A DNA stretch of 64,000 bases from Pegoplata infirma (lineage: Eukaryota > Arthropoda > Insecta > Diptera > Anthomyiidae): positions 58,102,844 to 58,166,843 of the forward strand of contig OY992540.1 of assembly GCA_963921195.1 (NCBI GenBank), given 5' to 3'. Both the position numbers and the translations under genes were made by a program. The notes beneath the pieces are model-generated. The model worked only from the letters and a program-made list of their open reading frames with translations. It was not told the DNA's origin and did no database searches. Below are positions 1-11,564 of this stretch, one piece after another. Position 1 is the stretch's first letter, and the number at the start of each line of letters is the position of its first letter.

Positions 1-430
1 GTCAGATAAGTAACCGTAACCAATGTATAGTACAAAAGAATGATAATTTTCTTTTTTCTTCCTATGATCAAGACTTTACTAGAAAGTATGTCTCTTTCAA
101 ATTTTGATGTAACTTATGTTGCACGTAGACTTTTTAGATTTTTTTTCATATTTTTTTGTGTAGTGTTGTGGGCGTTACTGACATCACTTGGTCATATTGC
201 TCTATTCTTATAATTTATGTTTAAAGGTTTGGTTATTGTTTTTTGATTCTTGTTGTTTTTGAAGATCCTTTTTTTTAATAAATTGGTCAATATTTTTGTT
301 GTTTTTTTGCATTATTTATGTTTATGAAAAATTATTACAACATATGGTTTGTATGAAACAAAAGAAGAACATTATTAAAAATATTGTTTGATATTTTTTT
401 TCTATTCAAAAGATCATGGACTGATGTGGT
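1..430. other. AT-rich intergenic DNA
   Basis: T-rich sequence without ORFs, RNA genes or recognisable transposon ends. It stops where the LINE 3' tail begins near 440. Confidence 0.5.
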
Positions 431-439
431 ATCAGTAAA

Positions 440-1760
440 TCCATAGGTTAGGTTAGAGGTGGTGGAGCTCAAAATTTTAATTCCTGGCATAGACCGGCTG
501 GTCCATAGCTATACCATATGTTTCTTCAGCGACGTGGATAAAACGCGTTAGTCCATGTTGCAAACAGTTTAACTGACATAAGGTCCATAACTGCGACATC
601 TTCCAGATTCTCGAGTTCTGATTTTCCTAAAATTCTCTCGCGTTTCCTTGACAATGCGGGGTATTTGAGCAGGATATGTTCAACACATCTTCTGCAATTG
701 GAATTTGAGATGAATCCAATCGTTCTTGAGTGAAAAGCAATTAGGCAGTGTCCTGTGACCACTCCCGCGAGTAAACGACATTCCCTTTTCTTAAGAGTAA
801 GTACACTCAAAAAAATACGTTAGTAGATTTACTAATTTTTTTTTGCTAATGCTAGTTAGCTAACTTTTAGCAAATTTTTAATTGACATTAGCATGTTAGC
901 AAAAAGTTCTTGTAAACTTCATTTAGCACATTAGCAATTTCAAACAAACTTTGAACTAATTTCTTTTGCTAAATTTGAAATTGAGTTGACAACATTTTTA
1001 CAAGATTTTTTGCTAACATTAGCAAGATAAATGGTAAATTTTTTTTTATTTTCAGAAAACTTAAAATGGCGCTATCTCGGAAACTAAGCCAGATAGAGCA
1101 AAATGGAGGGCATTTTTGGTTCTTAGAATCTCCATACTTTCGCGGGTCCTCTTCACGTGTGTGGACCCTAATGGGCCCTAACTTTGGATCCAAAAAAGTT
1201 AGCATTCCCGAAAATTTTAAAATGCTCATATCTCGGTAAATATTGCCGACACAACAAAAAGTCCAAAATCAAAATAGTCAAAAGCTCTCCGAGTAATATT
1301 TTTGAAGTTATCGAGCTTTTTAATTCTCAAGACCCCAGTGGTCCCCTATAATCACGTATCTCAAAAACTAAGCAAGGTAGAGCGAAACGGACACAAATTT
1401 TGGATCAAAAACTATGATGATTTTTAAGGAACCCAACTAGGCCTAGGCCCATCGGGGTCTGGACCTATCGGGTCCGAACCCAATGGGGTCCACAAATGTG
1501 TATGAACTAAGTCAAAAAAAAAAAAATTTAGTTAACTAATTATTGGCAAAACATTTTTGCTAACTTTAGCAAAAAAATTTTGGGTTCAAAATCAGCAAAT
1601 TTTCTTGTAGGTTTACAAGCTTTTTTTTCTAACACTACAGTTTTTTTTTTTTTTTGAGTGTAGGTAGCGAGTTCTTCTAAGGTCGTAACGCGGCAAGATT
1701 ATTATGGTAATTCAGCTTGTACTTAACTTTCTCCATTTTCTGTTCGCCATGGAAATACAC
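440..1760 (-). pseudogene. LINE relic, RNase H/zinc-knuckle end, split by a MITE
   Basis: Minus-strand remnant of the C-terminal part of an RNase H-bearing non-LTR retrotransposon. The frame at 526-803 reads RRECRLLAGVVTGHCLIAFHS, then a Cys-rich CRRC and EHILLKYPAL, the post-RNase H knuckle pattern seen in R1/I/LOA-type LINEs. The 3' end carries CTAACCTAACC near 440-455, a tail motif repeated in other relics here. The coding sequence resumes at 1661 on the other side of the MITE at 804-1660. Broken and not functional. Confidence 0.65.
804..1660. mobile_element. TA-flanked MITE (857 bp)
   Basis: Ends CACTCAAAAAAAT and its inverse (poly-T then GAGTG), flanked by TA at 802-803 and 1661-1662. 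Removing it rejoins the LINE reading frame on both sides. The inside is AT-rich with repeated TTAGCA words near the edges. No ORF relates to a transposase. Confidence 0.7.
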
Positions 1761-1789
1761 TGGCAGTCACTTCTAGGTCTGACCCCCAC

Positions 1790-2060
1790 AAAGTGCCTAA
1801 TTATTTTTGATCTTTAACAACGAATATCTCAAAAACGGTAAATGCTAAAAAAAAATTGGATAGTAGATTTGGAATCAGGAGGCCTAAATCTGTAAGCACC
1901 AATTCGATATTATTGGTATTTTGACTTTTTAACAGCGAATATCTCAAAAATGGTGCTAAAAAAGTGCTAAAAAAAATTAGATGACTGATTTGGATTCAGG
2001 AGGTCAAAATCTATAAGAATCAGTTTGATATTACACTGGGAGGTTTTTGTTATCGAACAG
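1790..2060 (+). repeat. partial copies of the btd-intron inverted-repeat family
   Basis: Two adjacent partial units with AACGAATATCTCAAAAACGG, GATTTGGAATCAGGAGG and GAACAGTGTAATTACAC match segments at 25931-26040 and 26340-26470 (the latter two in the btd intron). Confidence 0.6.
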
Positions 2061-3052
2061 TGTAATTACACTACTCAACATAACTGAACTCTTTTTTTGC
2101 ACAGACTTCTAAGTACATTTTCTAAAGTATTTTGGCCTAGTAAAAACACATATCTGTCATCAGAAAAGTTGTATCAAATCGCCTTCTCGAGATATAGGCA
2201 TTTTCATTTTCTGCGGACCAAGCCATCACAACAGACAAATTTTTTAATATTGGGAAAGTGTATGTTAAAGTTAACTTTTGCAAAAAATTCGGACTCGGTA
2301 CGATCAAGGATACCATCAGGACATTAAAGGGAAGTTCAAAATGTCCTGTTTTTGGTTATGTCTTTATAAGTATCCGAATTTTGCAAGAAACTTCCTGTTC
2401 AAAGCAGATATGTAAAGTAGGCACTCCAATAAAAAGAGAACCTGGGACTTAAACCCATTGAGTATATCCAGAAATATTTGCAAAAGAACTCAAAATTTTG
2501 AACCACATCTGCATATTTTTTTCATACATTTTTTTGTACCAATTTTTATGGTTTTTCATTAAAATTAAAAAAAAACATAACACACGTTTCTTAAAGTATT
2601 TTGGTCTCCTAAACACGAATCTGTCACCAGAAAAATTTTATCGAATCATCTTCTCGAGATATAGACATTTTAATTGTTTGCGGAATAAGCCCTCGAAAAC
2701 AACAAGGTTTGTTTTTTTGCAAATATTTCTGGATATACTCAACGGATTTTAGATTTTAACCCCACATTCTCTTTATTGGAGTGTCTTCTTTACATATCAG
2801 CATTAAACGGTATATGTAAAGATAGTTATAAAGCTAAAACAAAAAAACGGACTTTTTCAACTTCCTTATATCGTCCTGATGGTATCCTTGATCGAATCGT
2901 GTCCGGATTTCTTGCAAAAGTTAGATATTTTTATTGGTAATTCGAATATAAAAATATACAGTCAAACCCGGTTATAACGAACTCCAAGGGACCAGTGAAA
3001 ATAGTTCGTTATAGGCGAAGTTTGCTGTAAGCGGGGTATATTTTATATCAAC

Positions 3053-3810
3053 CAGAGCTTCGAAGGATTTCATTCCTTAATTCGATTTGGCATTCTGAAT
3101 GAAAATTTAGTGACTGCATTCACCAATCACATTTTAGCGAATTGAATGAATTCACTTTAGACTCATTCGATTTATAAATATCGAATGCATTCGATTTATT
3201 TTTCATTCGACTTTCAAAAATCGAATGCATTCGATTTTTTTTTTCATTCGACTTTTTAAAATCGAATGCATTCACTTGCGAATGCATTCGATTTTCTTTT
3301 CATTCAATTTGAAAAATCGAATGGCTTATTCATTCATTGCATAAAAAACTTAAAAAAACTAACTAAGATAGAGCAAAATACAGCCAATTTTTTTCCCCAT
3401 AGTATCGCCAGCACTCTTCATACTTTTTGTCGTTTCGGCAGTTAATATGTGCATTTTTTAAATTTTCGGGAACACCAATTTTTTTGGATTCAAAATTAGA
3501 GCCCATTAGGGTCATCGTATGAAAAGAGAGTCGGCGATAATATGGACCAAATTTTGGCTCCGTTTTGGTCTATCTATTTAAAAAATCGATTGCATTCGCA
3601 GTGGAATGATAAAAAATCGAATGCATTCGATTTTTCTAAATCGAATCAACATGAAATCGAATGCATTCATTTTTTTCCATTCGACCGAATGAATTCCAAG
3701 GACTGCATTCAATGTTGATTTATGAAATCGAATGCATTCACTGACTATGAAAATTGAATGGATTTTTTTTTAGAATTCATTCGAAAAGGATTTCATTCTT
3801 CGAAGCTCTG
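3053..3810. mobile_element. hAT-type MITE (758 bp) with 8-bp target duplication
   Basis: TIR CAGAGCTTCGAAG at both ends, and an exact 8-bp duplication ATATCAAC at 3045-3052 and 3811-3818. The inside is made of AATCGAATGCATTCGATT-type palindromic words. TIR start and duplication length are the hAT signature. It has no coding capacity. Confidence 0.85.
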
Positions 3811-4067
3811 ATATCAACCTAGTTTTATTTTCAAAAAAAAGTTCCAATTTTGTTCTATTTGACGTTTTTCTGAAAGTAAACTAATAATTTGTAAGAAAAC
3901 ATTAAAAATATAAATAAGTTTTATCAAAATTTTAATATTGGCCAAAAATGTCTAACCATTTGTGGGTTTGGTAAATATAATTGCTGCAAATTTCAAAATA
4001 TTTATTAGAGTTCGTTATAAAAAGGTAAATATACATGAAATTGTGTTCGTGGGACCATACACAGAAA

Positions 4068-5798
4068 AAAATATTCAATGGAAAAAAACAATTAAATATT
4101 TGCTCAGCTTAAAATTTGACATTTAATTAAATTTTACTTGAATCAATTAACCATTTGCTCAAATCTGAAAAATTCACAAAAAAATTCACAAAAACAAAAA
4201 AACTCATCATAGTAGGCTTTGAGTAACAATGCGATGAACGCTGTTGCGTTTTTTGTTTTAGTTTTAGTTAGTCGTCAAATAGAAAAGTACTTTCACGCAC
4301 ACAAGACGAAAATAAACAAAATAATATAAAGCACAAAAAAAAAAACAATTTAAACAAAAGACTTGAAAAGACTGACAAAAAACACTACAACTGGGCCATT
4401 CCAAAAAATTTAGCTCAAATTTTAGTCATTTTTGGAAATGGTGTCTCAGATTAATTTGAACCTTGACACATAGATAGCCCTCATAAATATGATATATGTA
4501 CCATATATCGTTTTTTTACATTTGGTGTATTTAACGAATTATGGCGGGTCAAAGATTGACTTTTTAAGCAAAAGTAAGAGAAATACATCACGTTTAAAGA
4601 GCTGTAACTTCTTAACCAATGACCCGATTTTCACAAATTTAGGTTCATGTGAAAGTTGGGGTTCTTGTTTTTACTTTATATTTTTAAAATAACGCAGTTT
4701 TTTTTACAGAAATGATGCAAAAATGCAAAAACATTTTTTCTTTTCGAATATTTAAAAAAACACATCTTCGATTTTTTTTAAAAAAATTCTGGTGAAAAAT
4801 AACAATGTTTTGTATAACATATTCAAAATTCAGAGTGGGATCTCCATGGGATCAAAAAATATTCTGTTTTAAGTACGAGTTTCTCATATTTTTCCCTTAG
4901 AAAATTTAAATTTCTAATGTTTTGAATGTTTTCAAAATTTTAATAGTATAATTTTCTTTGAAAATTTAAATTTTTATTTTAAAGAAATATAAAATTTTAA
5001 TATTCTAAGGTAAAATTTAAGAACTTCGTACTAAAACCAGAATATTTTTTGATCCCATTGGGATCCCACTCTGAATTTTGGATATGTTGTACAAAACAGT
5101 ATTGTTTATCACCAAACTTTTTTTAAAAAAAATTGAAGTTGTGTTTTTTTAAATATTCGCAAAAAACAATGTTTTTGAATTTTTGCAACACTTCTGAAAA
5201 AAAACCGTATGCTTTTGAAAATATTTCCTAAAAGAAGAAGAATTAAGCTTTCATATGAGCCATTACTTGTGATAATCGGATTACTAGTTAAAAAGTTAGA
5301 GCACGTTAAATGTCATGTATTTTCTGACTTTTGCTAAAAAAGTCGAACTCTGACCCGCGATAATTTGAAAACTACAGCAAATTTTGAAAATCCAAAAATG
5401 CAACATATCTCATATGAACGTGGATATCTATGAGCCAAATTTTCAGTGGCGTCCAAAGGCATGTTTCCGAACAGTGGGGCGAAAATTTTTGGAATTACCC
5501 AACTGTAAAATAATGATTAACCATTCACTCAGATCAAGCATTGGATTACTCAAAAATAACACAAAATTATTGATTAACCGCTCACTCAAATCAAGCATTG
5601 GTTTAATCAAAAATTACAGAAAAATAACAATTAACAAATTACTCAAATCAAGCATTGGTTTAATCAAGGAACAGTCAATGACTGACCTACAATTTTCGTG
5701 CTTGATCCAACAATTTTCCTCATTAGATGACTTTTAATTAAAATAATGCTCAACCTGGTGTAATTCGTGCTTGATCTAACAACTCATTTTTATCTGTG
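4068..5798. mobile_element. nested TIR element with internal inverted repeat
   Basis: Ends CACAGAAAAAAATA and the inverse of CACAGATAAAAATG. It contains an inverted repeat with arms at about 4530-4930 and 4960-5370 (GATCTCCATGGGATC mirrored by GATCCCATTGGGATC). Near the right end three ~60-bp repeats (5511-5670) give a 117-codon frame with repeated KSSIGL words. I read that frame as repeat-derived, not a gene. Confidence 0.55.
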
Positions 5799-6065
5799 CA
5801 ATAAGTAGTTCGTTTTAACCGAGGATTCGTTATAACCGAGTTCGTTATAAAAGAAGTATTTTGGCTGAAAATTGGTGCAAAAACGTCGGGACTTAAGAAT
5901 TAGTTCGTTATAACCGAGAATTCGTTATAACCGAGTTCGTTATAACCGAGTTCGACTGTATATAACTTTAACATACTCTTTTCTAATATTGAAAAATTTG
6001 TCTTGGTCCGCAAAAAAGTAAAACGCCTATATCTCGAGAAGGTGATTTAATACGATTTTTCTGAT

Positions 6066-6114
6066 TTGAGGCCCTATGCTCCTTATAGGAACTACAGGAA
6101 CCAATATATATATA
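6066..6114 (+). mobile_element. 49-bp 5'-truncated LINE insertion
   Basis: GGCCCTATGCTCCTTATAGG and what follows match the extreme 3' end of the LINE at 50293-53615 (53582-53620), with an AT-repeat tail. It is flanked by an exact 8-bp duplication TTTCTGAT (6058-6065 and 6115-6122). The unit at 7345-7420 shows the uninterrupted site. Confidence 0.8.
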
Positions 6115-6213
6115 TTTCTGATGTCAGATTCGTGTTTAGGAGGCAAAAATATTTTAGGAATGTGTTTTACATTTTTTTTAATTTTAACAAAAAATCATAA
6201 TAATTGGAACAAA

Positions 6214-7010
6214 AACAAGTAAGAAAGCTATAGTCGGTCAAGACCGACCATATGATACCCTACACCAGTGTTTTCCGGAAAATGGGTCCCAAGGCCAAAC
6301 ATGGACCGATTGGATCTCTCTTTTGTTAGATCTTTATTTAGTGTAGAAAACACACACAGATCAAATTTTAGTGGAATTGGTTTATTTTTTTGTCAATAGG
6401 CCGATTTAACTGAAAATCGGTTGAAATTTTTATATGTATAGTCCAAAAATTGTACAATTATATTCCGATTTGATTAGATTACTAAAGTACACGTTTAACA
6501 CCTAAAAATACATTTTTTATCAAATATTTCCATTTCATGAATTTTGAGGGATTCATGTGAATATGGGAAGGGTGGTTCGTATAGGGACTACTAGAAGGAC
6601 CGACCCGATTCCTTTGAAATTTGGAATGAAGATTCGTGCATACAAAATTTTAATTACCTGCTAAATTTCAAAGCGATATCTATTATAATACGGTTATTAG
6701 AGTCATTTAAGCCGAATTCAAAGGGCGCGTTTGTATGGGGGCTAGGTCTTAACATTAACCGATTTTCTCCGATTTCAATAGGCTTCGTCCTTGGGCCAAA
6801 ACATGCCTAAGTTTCAAATTTCAAGTCAATTGATTGAAAATTGCAATAGATGGACAGACGGACGGACGGACATTGCTAAATCGACTCAAAAAGTCATTCT
6901 GAGCCGATCGGTATACTTGAAAGTTGGTTTAGGACCAATATTTCGGGTAGTTACAAACATCAGCATAAACTCATTATACCCTGTACCACAGAGTGGTGTA
7001 GGGTATAAAA
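6214..7010 (+). repeat. GTCY-type dispersed repeat, copy 1
   Basis: Starts AAACAAGTAAGAAAGCTATA and ends GGTGTAGGGTATAAAA. It contains a (GGAC)n stretch (6852-6870) before ATTGCTAAATCGACTCAAAA. A copy in the opposite orientation is at 10297-11102. The layout resembles the mini-me/DINE-1 type of fly repeat, but that assignment is inference. Confidence 0.65.
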
Positions 7011-7445
7011 ATTATGAAAATTTGGTTCAAAATTTTGTCTTCTTTTGTAAATATTTCTAGATATACTCAATGGATTTTGGATTTTAGCCCCAGGTTCTCT
7101 TTGTTGGAGTATCTTTACTTTACATATCTGCTTTGAACAGTAAGTTTCTCGCAAATTTCGGATAGTTATAAAGACATAACCAAAAAAAAAGGAGATTTTA
7201 AACTTCCTGATGGTATCCTTGATAGTATCGAGTCCAGATTTCTTGCAAAAGTTAGGTAATTTTAATGGGAATTCGAATAAAAAAAATATGAATAACTTTA
7301 ACATACACTTTGCCAATATTAAAAAATTAGCATGTTTGGTACACAAAAAATGGAAATGCCTATATCTCGAGAAGGCGATTTGATACAACTTTTCAGATGA
7401 CAGATACGTGTTTAGGAGGCCAAAGTTCTTTAGAAATGTTTTCAA

Positions 7446-10296
7446 AATGTCTGTGAAAAAATTCCACTTTTTGTTTACCTAATTTTTTCTCAAATTTAGT
7501 ATATTTCCTAATTTTTTTAGTTCCCTTTTTTAAGTGTGTGGTTCAAGAGTATAAAAATACAGTTTTCTCCTAAAAACTTTCAGATTAAGTCGTATTCTTT
7601 CTATATTTTGTACAAAACATTTTCTGAATAAAAACTGTAAACAATTGAGTCGCATTCTTCCTTTATCTAATTTTAAGATACGGGCCACTATTTCTAGAAA
7701 ATTATAAGATTCTGAGACATTTTAAATTAAGTTTGTTAATTATCCAATTGTCAAATTTATTTTTAAACTATTTTCGGATTTAGAGACATTCAACACTTTT
7801 ATTTTCTGAAACATTTTTTCAAAGAAAAATTTTCCGATACTGAGACATTATGAAAAAATTTTCAAGAACAGTTTTTCTAACATTATACTGTCAACATTTT
7901 TATACCCTCCAACCACAGGAGGCTTAGTGGTTAGCGCGTTGGACTACTAGCCAGCAAGCCTGGATTCGATTCCCGGCTCAGGCAGAACAACATTTTTTCA
8001 GATATTTATTAGTTTCTACTTATAACTAATATCTATCGCAGCACCCTCCTTCGTTGATAAATAGCACTAAAACGTCAACGAAGTAAAATAATAAAATAAT
8101 GGCTATTAAACACAGCTTCAAAAATAATTCGCCAGATCAATAACAGATGGCGATGCAACAACTGTACTCAAAATTATCAACACGCGCAATTACAGTGTTG
8201 CCATACTGAAGCCCTTCTAACTTTCAAATCTTTCATCTCTCTTCTACCCCTTTCCGAAAGAAACATCATGGTTACATTAGTAATTGATAGGCAGCATTGC
8301 CTGAGTTTTGTTTCTTTAAAAAAAAAAAAAAAAAAAAAAAGAGCTACCCTCCTTAAATTTGGCACGAATATGTGGGCAAAATCGGACCACGGGGGAAAAA
8401 GTTCTCCCTTTAAGAACTAAACCAACCTCTGAAAAACGCAATTTTTTATGTCAGAAGAAGTTCAAAGTGGCTCCACCAAAGAAACACCCCCCCTCCCCCT
8501 CACCAAAAAAAAAATACGTCCCTGTTTTTTTTTCTTAAAAGGTGTTGGAATTTAACACACTCACTTGATTTAAATGTTTTTGCTATTCCTATGTAGTAGA
8601 CAAACATTTCTTACGTCAAACAAATTCAGAACTCAAAATTTTCGGATTTCAAGGTTTATTTCCTAAGAATTTTTTTTTTAGAATTCGGTTTTTGGGGGAT
8701 TTCCCCATTCCCTCCACACAAAAATTATGTGAATCACCATTCTCATGTGAATCACCTGCATTCTTAAAAAAAATATTTAAAATATTTTCTTTCTTTATTT
8801 ATTAACAAATAAATCTTAAATTCAAATAGCACAAGACACTCTTAATAAAATTGATTTATATCCTCGTAAAATGAAGAATTAACTATAAAATTTAATTCAA
8901 TTCTTAGTTCAAAAAAATATTTAACAAAAAAGAAACAATCAAAGCGTCACATATGATCATATAATTTTTTAACAATGTTTGTTAATTGTCATCCAGCGTT
9001 TTTTTTTTTTTAGTACGAAGGTATTGTTTTAATAGCAAGGCGTAGACCTGGCTATAAAAAGCTAGTAATTATTAAATCACATTTAGCCAAGGGCCTAATC
9101 AAATAATTTTTAACATACAAAACCATAAATTTTCTATTAACCAAAAAAAAAAAGAAAAGAAAACCTTAAATAAACTAACAAAAAAAACAAAAAGATGAAA
9201 TTGAAACAAAAAATTTAGAAAAAAACATCAAAAACCGATAAACTTTTAAACACCTCACTAAACACGAAACTAAACATTTGAAAACAACTGGATGGAGCAG
9301 GGATGATAATGATGGTACAAGTGATTTTTTTTAAATTTGGTACAATTGGAATTTGAAAAATACTTATATTGGAACTATAGGATATAACACAGCAAAACAA
9401 CCAAAATCGGAATGGGATGAATGGGATTCTCCAAAAGCAAATGAAAGTTGACATATTCCGTAACAAACCCTCATGGATTTTTTTTAGGTCAGCGCTAGAA
9501 TTTTTTTCACGCATTTGAAGTTGATGAACTTTTATTATAATTATGTACAATAAGTTCTTGAAGACTGTATAAGTGGCGTATGCTTAATTTTGTAATTGCC
9601 TTCAAATAACAATCATACGCAATGGTGCACAGTGGTTTATTTTATATAATTTGGCTATTCAGTAAGTAGGTACAGGACCGATTGCAGCGAAATTCATAAT
9701 GGTTATAGCTAACGTAATTTTGAGCTTTAGTTTGAACGCTGGACCCAGCATGTCCAATAAGGGCACCACCAGGTGCCCCTAAAGTAGGACATGCATAGCA
9801 AAAACTTTAAGTACTTTAAAATCACTAACGTTAAATGCGTATAAAAAATAGCTAGCGCTGAACTTTAAAAATTCTTGAGAGTTTTGTTATGTAAAATGTC
9901 AATTTAAATTTGCTTTTGGTTTCATCCCATTCCGATTCGGAAAGTTTAATTTTGTAGCACTGTGTACTTAGGAAAAATTATCATGAGTTCATCCCATTCC
10001 GATTCGGAAAGTTCGAGTTTGTATCACTGTGTAATTAGGAAAAATCATCATGATTTCAAATTATTCTGATGTTAATTGAACAAATTATTCTGAAGTTTGG
10101 TGAATTTTTGACTGTGGGCCAGGAATTCCATTTTTTTTTTTTGGCCAATTAAGGTCTGTAGGGCAACACATATTTAAAAATATTTTTCAGAATGTTGGCA
10201 TTTTGAAAATTGTCCACCTTTATTATCTTTTTATTGTAGCTTAAAGGTTTTTTTTTTGCATGAGGTTAAAGTCAAAATTTGAAATTTTTTATATTT
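7446..10296. other. gene-free AT-rich DNA with minor repeats
   Basis: Contains the tRNA-like sequence at 7919, a long A-run near 8318-8340, a stretch at 8340-8520 that is related to 49880-50030 and 62640-62880, and a 67-bp tandem duplication at 9921-10054 (CATCCCATTCCGATTCGG twice). I see no gene in it. Confidence 0.5.
7919..7986 (+). other. tRNA-like sequence (pseudogene or SINE head)
   Basis: GGCTTAGTGGTTAGCGCG is a near-consensus A box and D-arm. GGATTCGATTCC is the B box, in a T-arm stem with one mismatch. The anticodon arm (GTTGG/CCAGC) closes an 8-base loop, not the normal 7, so a functional tRNA is unlikely. No clear TIRs were found around it. Confidence 0.5.
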
Positions 10297-11102
10297 ATAT
10301 ACCCTACACCACTCTGTGTTTCAGGGTATAATGAGTTAGTGCTGATGTTTGTAACTACCCGAAATATTGGTCCTAGACCTGCCTTCAAGTATACCGATCG
10401 ACTCAGAATGACTTTTTGAGTCGATTTAGCTATGTCCGTCCGTTCGTCCGTCCGTCTGTCCATCTATCGGTTTAAGCACGATACAGGTCGCAAATTTCAA
10501 TCAATTGACTTGAAATTTGAAACTTAAGCCTCTTTTGGCCCAAGGAAATTGCAAAAAATGGGTCCATGCGAAGACCTAGCCCCTATACAAACGCCCCCTT
10601 TGGATTCGGCTTAAATGACTCTAATAACCGTATTATAATAGATATCGCTTTGAAATTTAGCAGGTAATCAAATTTTGTATGTGCGATTCATCATTCGAAA
10701 TTTCAAAGAAATCGGGTAGTCCCCATACAAACCACCCTCCCGATATTCACATAACTCCCTCAAAATTCATAAAAATGGAAATATTTGATAAAAAATTTTA
10801 TTTTTAGGTGTTAAACGTGTACTTTTGTAACCTAATCAAATCGGAATATAATTGGACCATTTTTGGACTTAGTCCCCCATATAAAAATTTCGACCGATAT
10901 TCAGTTAAATCGGTCTATTGACAAAAAAAAAACCAATTCCACTAAAATTTGATCTGTGTGTGTTTTCTACACTACATAAAGATCTAACAAAAGACAGATC
11001 CAATCGCTTCATTTTTGGACTCGGAATCCATTTTCCGGAAAACACTGGTGTAGGGTATCATACGGTCGGTCCTGACCGACTATAACTTTCTTACTTGTTT
11101 TT
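10297..11102 (-). repeat. GTCY-type dispersed repeat, copy 2
   Basis: Inverted copy of 6214-7010 over its whole length, with ATACCCTACACCAC at the left, a (GTCC/GTCY)n stretch at 10435-10460 and the CTTACTTGTTTTT end at the right. The small open frame at 10272-10463 is part of the repeat. Confidence 0.65.
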
Positions 11103-11560
11103 CATTAATATTTTTTTTTAAGAAATTTTTTTCGTCAAAATTTTTTTTTTTTTCATAAATTTTTTTTTTTTATCAAAACCTTTTTTTTCTTCATTAAAAT
11201 TTTTTTTCTTAACATTTTTTTTTTTTTTTTTCATAAAAACTTTGTTTATCATTAAAAACTTTCTTTTCATTTCGTCTTATTTTTTTCACTGAAACTACTT
11301 TTTCACCAAGTCTTAAATTCTTACATAAAAATGCTCCATTTGCTTAACAAATGTACAAAAACAAGTGAGAGTGTTAAATTCTTCTGTGCCGAATCATTTA
11401 TACTCTCCAAATATAAAAAAAACTTTTTACACTTAAGTGGGGACTTGATTATCAGAATAAATGTCGTTTTGATAATGCAAAATGAAAAGAAGAAATGGCG
11501 TTCGATTTTTAAAACTTTGGTCGTTTTTAAAACGTTGAGTTGCTAGATGAGGTTAATAAT
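11103..11560. other. T-rich low-complexity DNA
   Basis: Runs of T with short interruptions up to about 11300, then unremarkable AT-rich sequence. No gene recognised. Confidence 0.5.
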
Positions 11561-11564
11561 TCTG

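Larger units (their letters stand above)
2959..5958. mobile_element. pogo/Tigger-like TIR element (3,000 bp with its insertions)
   Basis: Left end CAGTCAAACCCGGTTATAAC, right end the inverse of CAGTCGAACTCGGTTATAAC, TA on both sides. Several further TTCGTTATAA words lie near the right end. The intact repeat unit at 7240-7320 shows the empty site. Two other elements (3053-3810 and about 4068-5798) account for most of its length, leaving only about 500 bp of its own sequence, so it is a non-autonomous element. The pogo/Tigger name rests on TIR style and TA flanks only. Confidence 0.75.
2100..7445. repeat. ~480-bp repeat family, tandem then inverted, heavily interrupted
   Basis: Plus-orientation units lie at 2100-2585 and 2586-2715. 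The order flips at 2716, and minus-orientation units follow at 2716-2958 + 5959-6065 + 6115-6213 + 7011-7045, and then 7046-7445. Diagnostic words are TCTCGAGATATAGGCATTTT and GAGTATATCCAGAAATATTT. The open frames within these units (for example 2097-2327 and 6960-7445) are simply the repeat read through and are not genes. Confidence 0.75.

Noticed and set aside
5384..5737. Stand-alone small gene
   Set aside because: The frame arises from three ~60-bp repeats inside a nested TIR element.
6960..7445. 161-codon minus-strand frame
   Set aside because: It lies exactly over the ~480-bp repeat unit and the end of a dispersed repeat. Related units elsewhere carry different frames, so it is repeat read-through.
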